Source of the DNA: Ascaphus truei
Taxonomy: Eukaryota > Chordata > Amphibia > Anura > Ascaphidae
DNA: 64,000 nucleotides
NCBI GenBank assembly: GCA_036426205.1
Contig: CM071571.1
Span: 112,475,219 to 112,539,218 of the forward strand
Direction of reading: 5' to 3'
Below, piece after piece: positions 63,301 to 64,000 of the stretch. The translations under genes were made by a program, and so were the position numbers. The notes under the pieces are model-generated. The model ran no database searches and was not told where the DNA came from. It worked only from the letters and a program-made list of their open reading frames with translations. The first letter of the stretch is position 1. Every line of letters starts with the position of its first letter.

Positions 63301-64000
63301 TATGTCTTGCTACTGACAAGCGCTGGTTTAAGCTATTGCATTGTAGGCAGGTGTTTGGCTGGGGGTTGGTAAGGCCTTTTTGCTGCTGTTGTCAGGGTTT
63401 GTCCCTATGGGCATTGAAAAGCCAACAACAGTTCTCCCTCTCTGCCACCGGGACTGCTGCAACCTGCTGCGGTTTCTGATAAGGATTATCTGAAACCTGC
63501 TAATGATTAATCACCTGTTCTGTCCCCTTTCTTGCAGACAGCCCTATTTAAGACAGTTGTACTGTTTGTGGCTTGCATTCCAGAATGAATGGAAAAACAC
63601 AGACGGGGCCACTTGTGGGGACGTCAGAGCTGCAAGAGACGGGAGGAGACGACACCGGACAGCATTGGCGTTCAAAGATACCCTTTATGTGCCCAGAGTG
63701 GCAGTACAGGTGTGAGTACGCCCTCATGGGGGCTTTTTTATGTGTCATTATTAAAGGTGTTTTATTTAATACAACCATCAGACCCTTTTTGTCTCCTTCC
63801 CCCCCCCACCCCTTCCCGTTTTTCTTCCCCACCAGCTTAGCTTGGCTACCAGGCATTCATCATCTGAAGCTGCTGCAGAACACCATTGGTCAAATCTAGG
63901 GACACACTCCCTCATCTCTTTCGTTTTTTATCCAGTACTTCCTTGTCTTTTTATGTTTATTGCGTTACAGACCTCTGCTGTGGACATTGTTTGTCGGCCA
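63301..64000 (+). other. Unassigned; possible promoter-like element
   Basis: CAGCCCTATTTAAGACAG at about 63,537 is TATA-like, followed by a C-run (63,800-63,815). Overlapping plus-strand ORFs of 70-108 codons have no recognised motif. The window ends within it. Confidence 0.3.

Overview
This window is vertebrate genomic DNA built almost entirely of transposable elements. I found no host protein-coding gene, rRNA gene or intact tRNA gene. The element mix (chromodomain Ty3/gypsy, a second gypsy with a PNMA-like Gag, L1/Tx1-like and L2-like LINEs, a Penelope-like element, Tc1/mariner elements, many palindromic non-autonomous elements, AT microsatellites) best fits an amphibian, most likely a frog. 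That is inference from repeat style, not from a marker gene.

Layout. 1-3.5 kb: a 56-bp tandem repeat, a decayed Tc1/mariner transposase whose four coding blocks are separated by GT-AG introns, a CpG-rich repeat and degenerate repeats. 3.5-10 kb: palindromic elements, a 30-bp minisatellite, one good and one tentative solo LTR. 10-11.7 kb: first copy of a modular family (modules P, A, B). 12.1-15.6 kb: 5'-truncated chromoviral gypsy ending in a 1.08-kb LTR. 15.6-38.65 kb: one minus-strand L1-like LINE split by a 20.4-kb insertion with matching ends and a 3-bp target duplication. That insertion holds further nested repeats. Most of a 9.5-kb direct tandem duplication (14,737-24,250 and 24,251-33,768) lies within it. 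38.7-42.6 kb: a Tc1 fragment, then a plus-strand L1-like LINE interrupted by an L2-like tail and a palindromic element. 42.6-45.1 kb: low-repeat DNA and Penelope-like fragments. 45.1-47.7 kb: Tc1 end and a third modular-family copy. 47.8-60.26 kb: a 12.4-kb gypsy element interrupted by an L2-like LINE, itself interrupted by an L1-like LINE. 60.3-64 kb: mostly unassigned DNA.

How the parts relate. Insertion order can be read from the nesting. L1-A was hit by the chromoviral gypsy and by the 20-kb TIR element. The TIR element was then hit by a further repeat that split one of its palindromes, and the locus was duplicated in tandem. In the second cluster the order is gypsy, then L2-like LINE, then L1-like LINE. 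Every recognised ORF carries frameshifts, stops or truncations, so nothing here looks autonomously mobile.

The two 9.5-kb copies differ to a large extent by scattered short insertions and deletions. That is more typical of unpolished long-read sequence than of ordinary divergence, so the duplication may be an assembly artefact. The most notable structures are the intron-bearing transposase, the exact L1 split that identifies a large TIR element, and the nested gypsy with a PNMA-like Gag.
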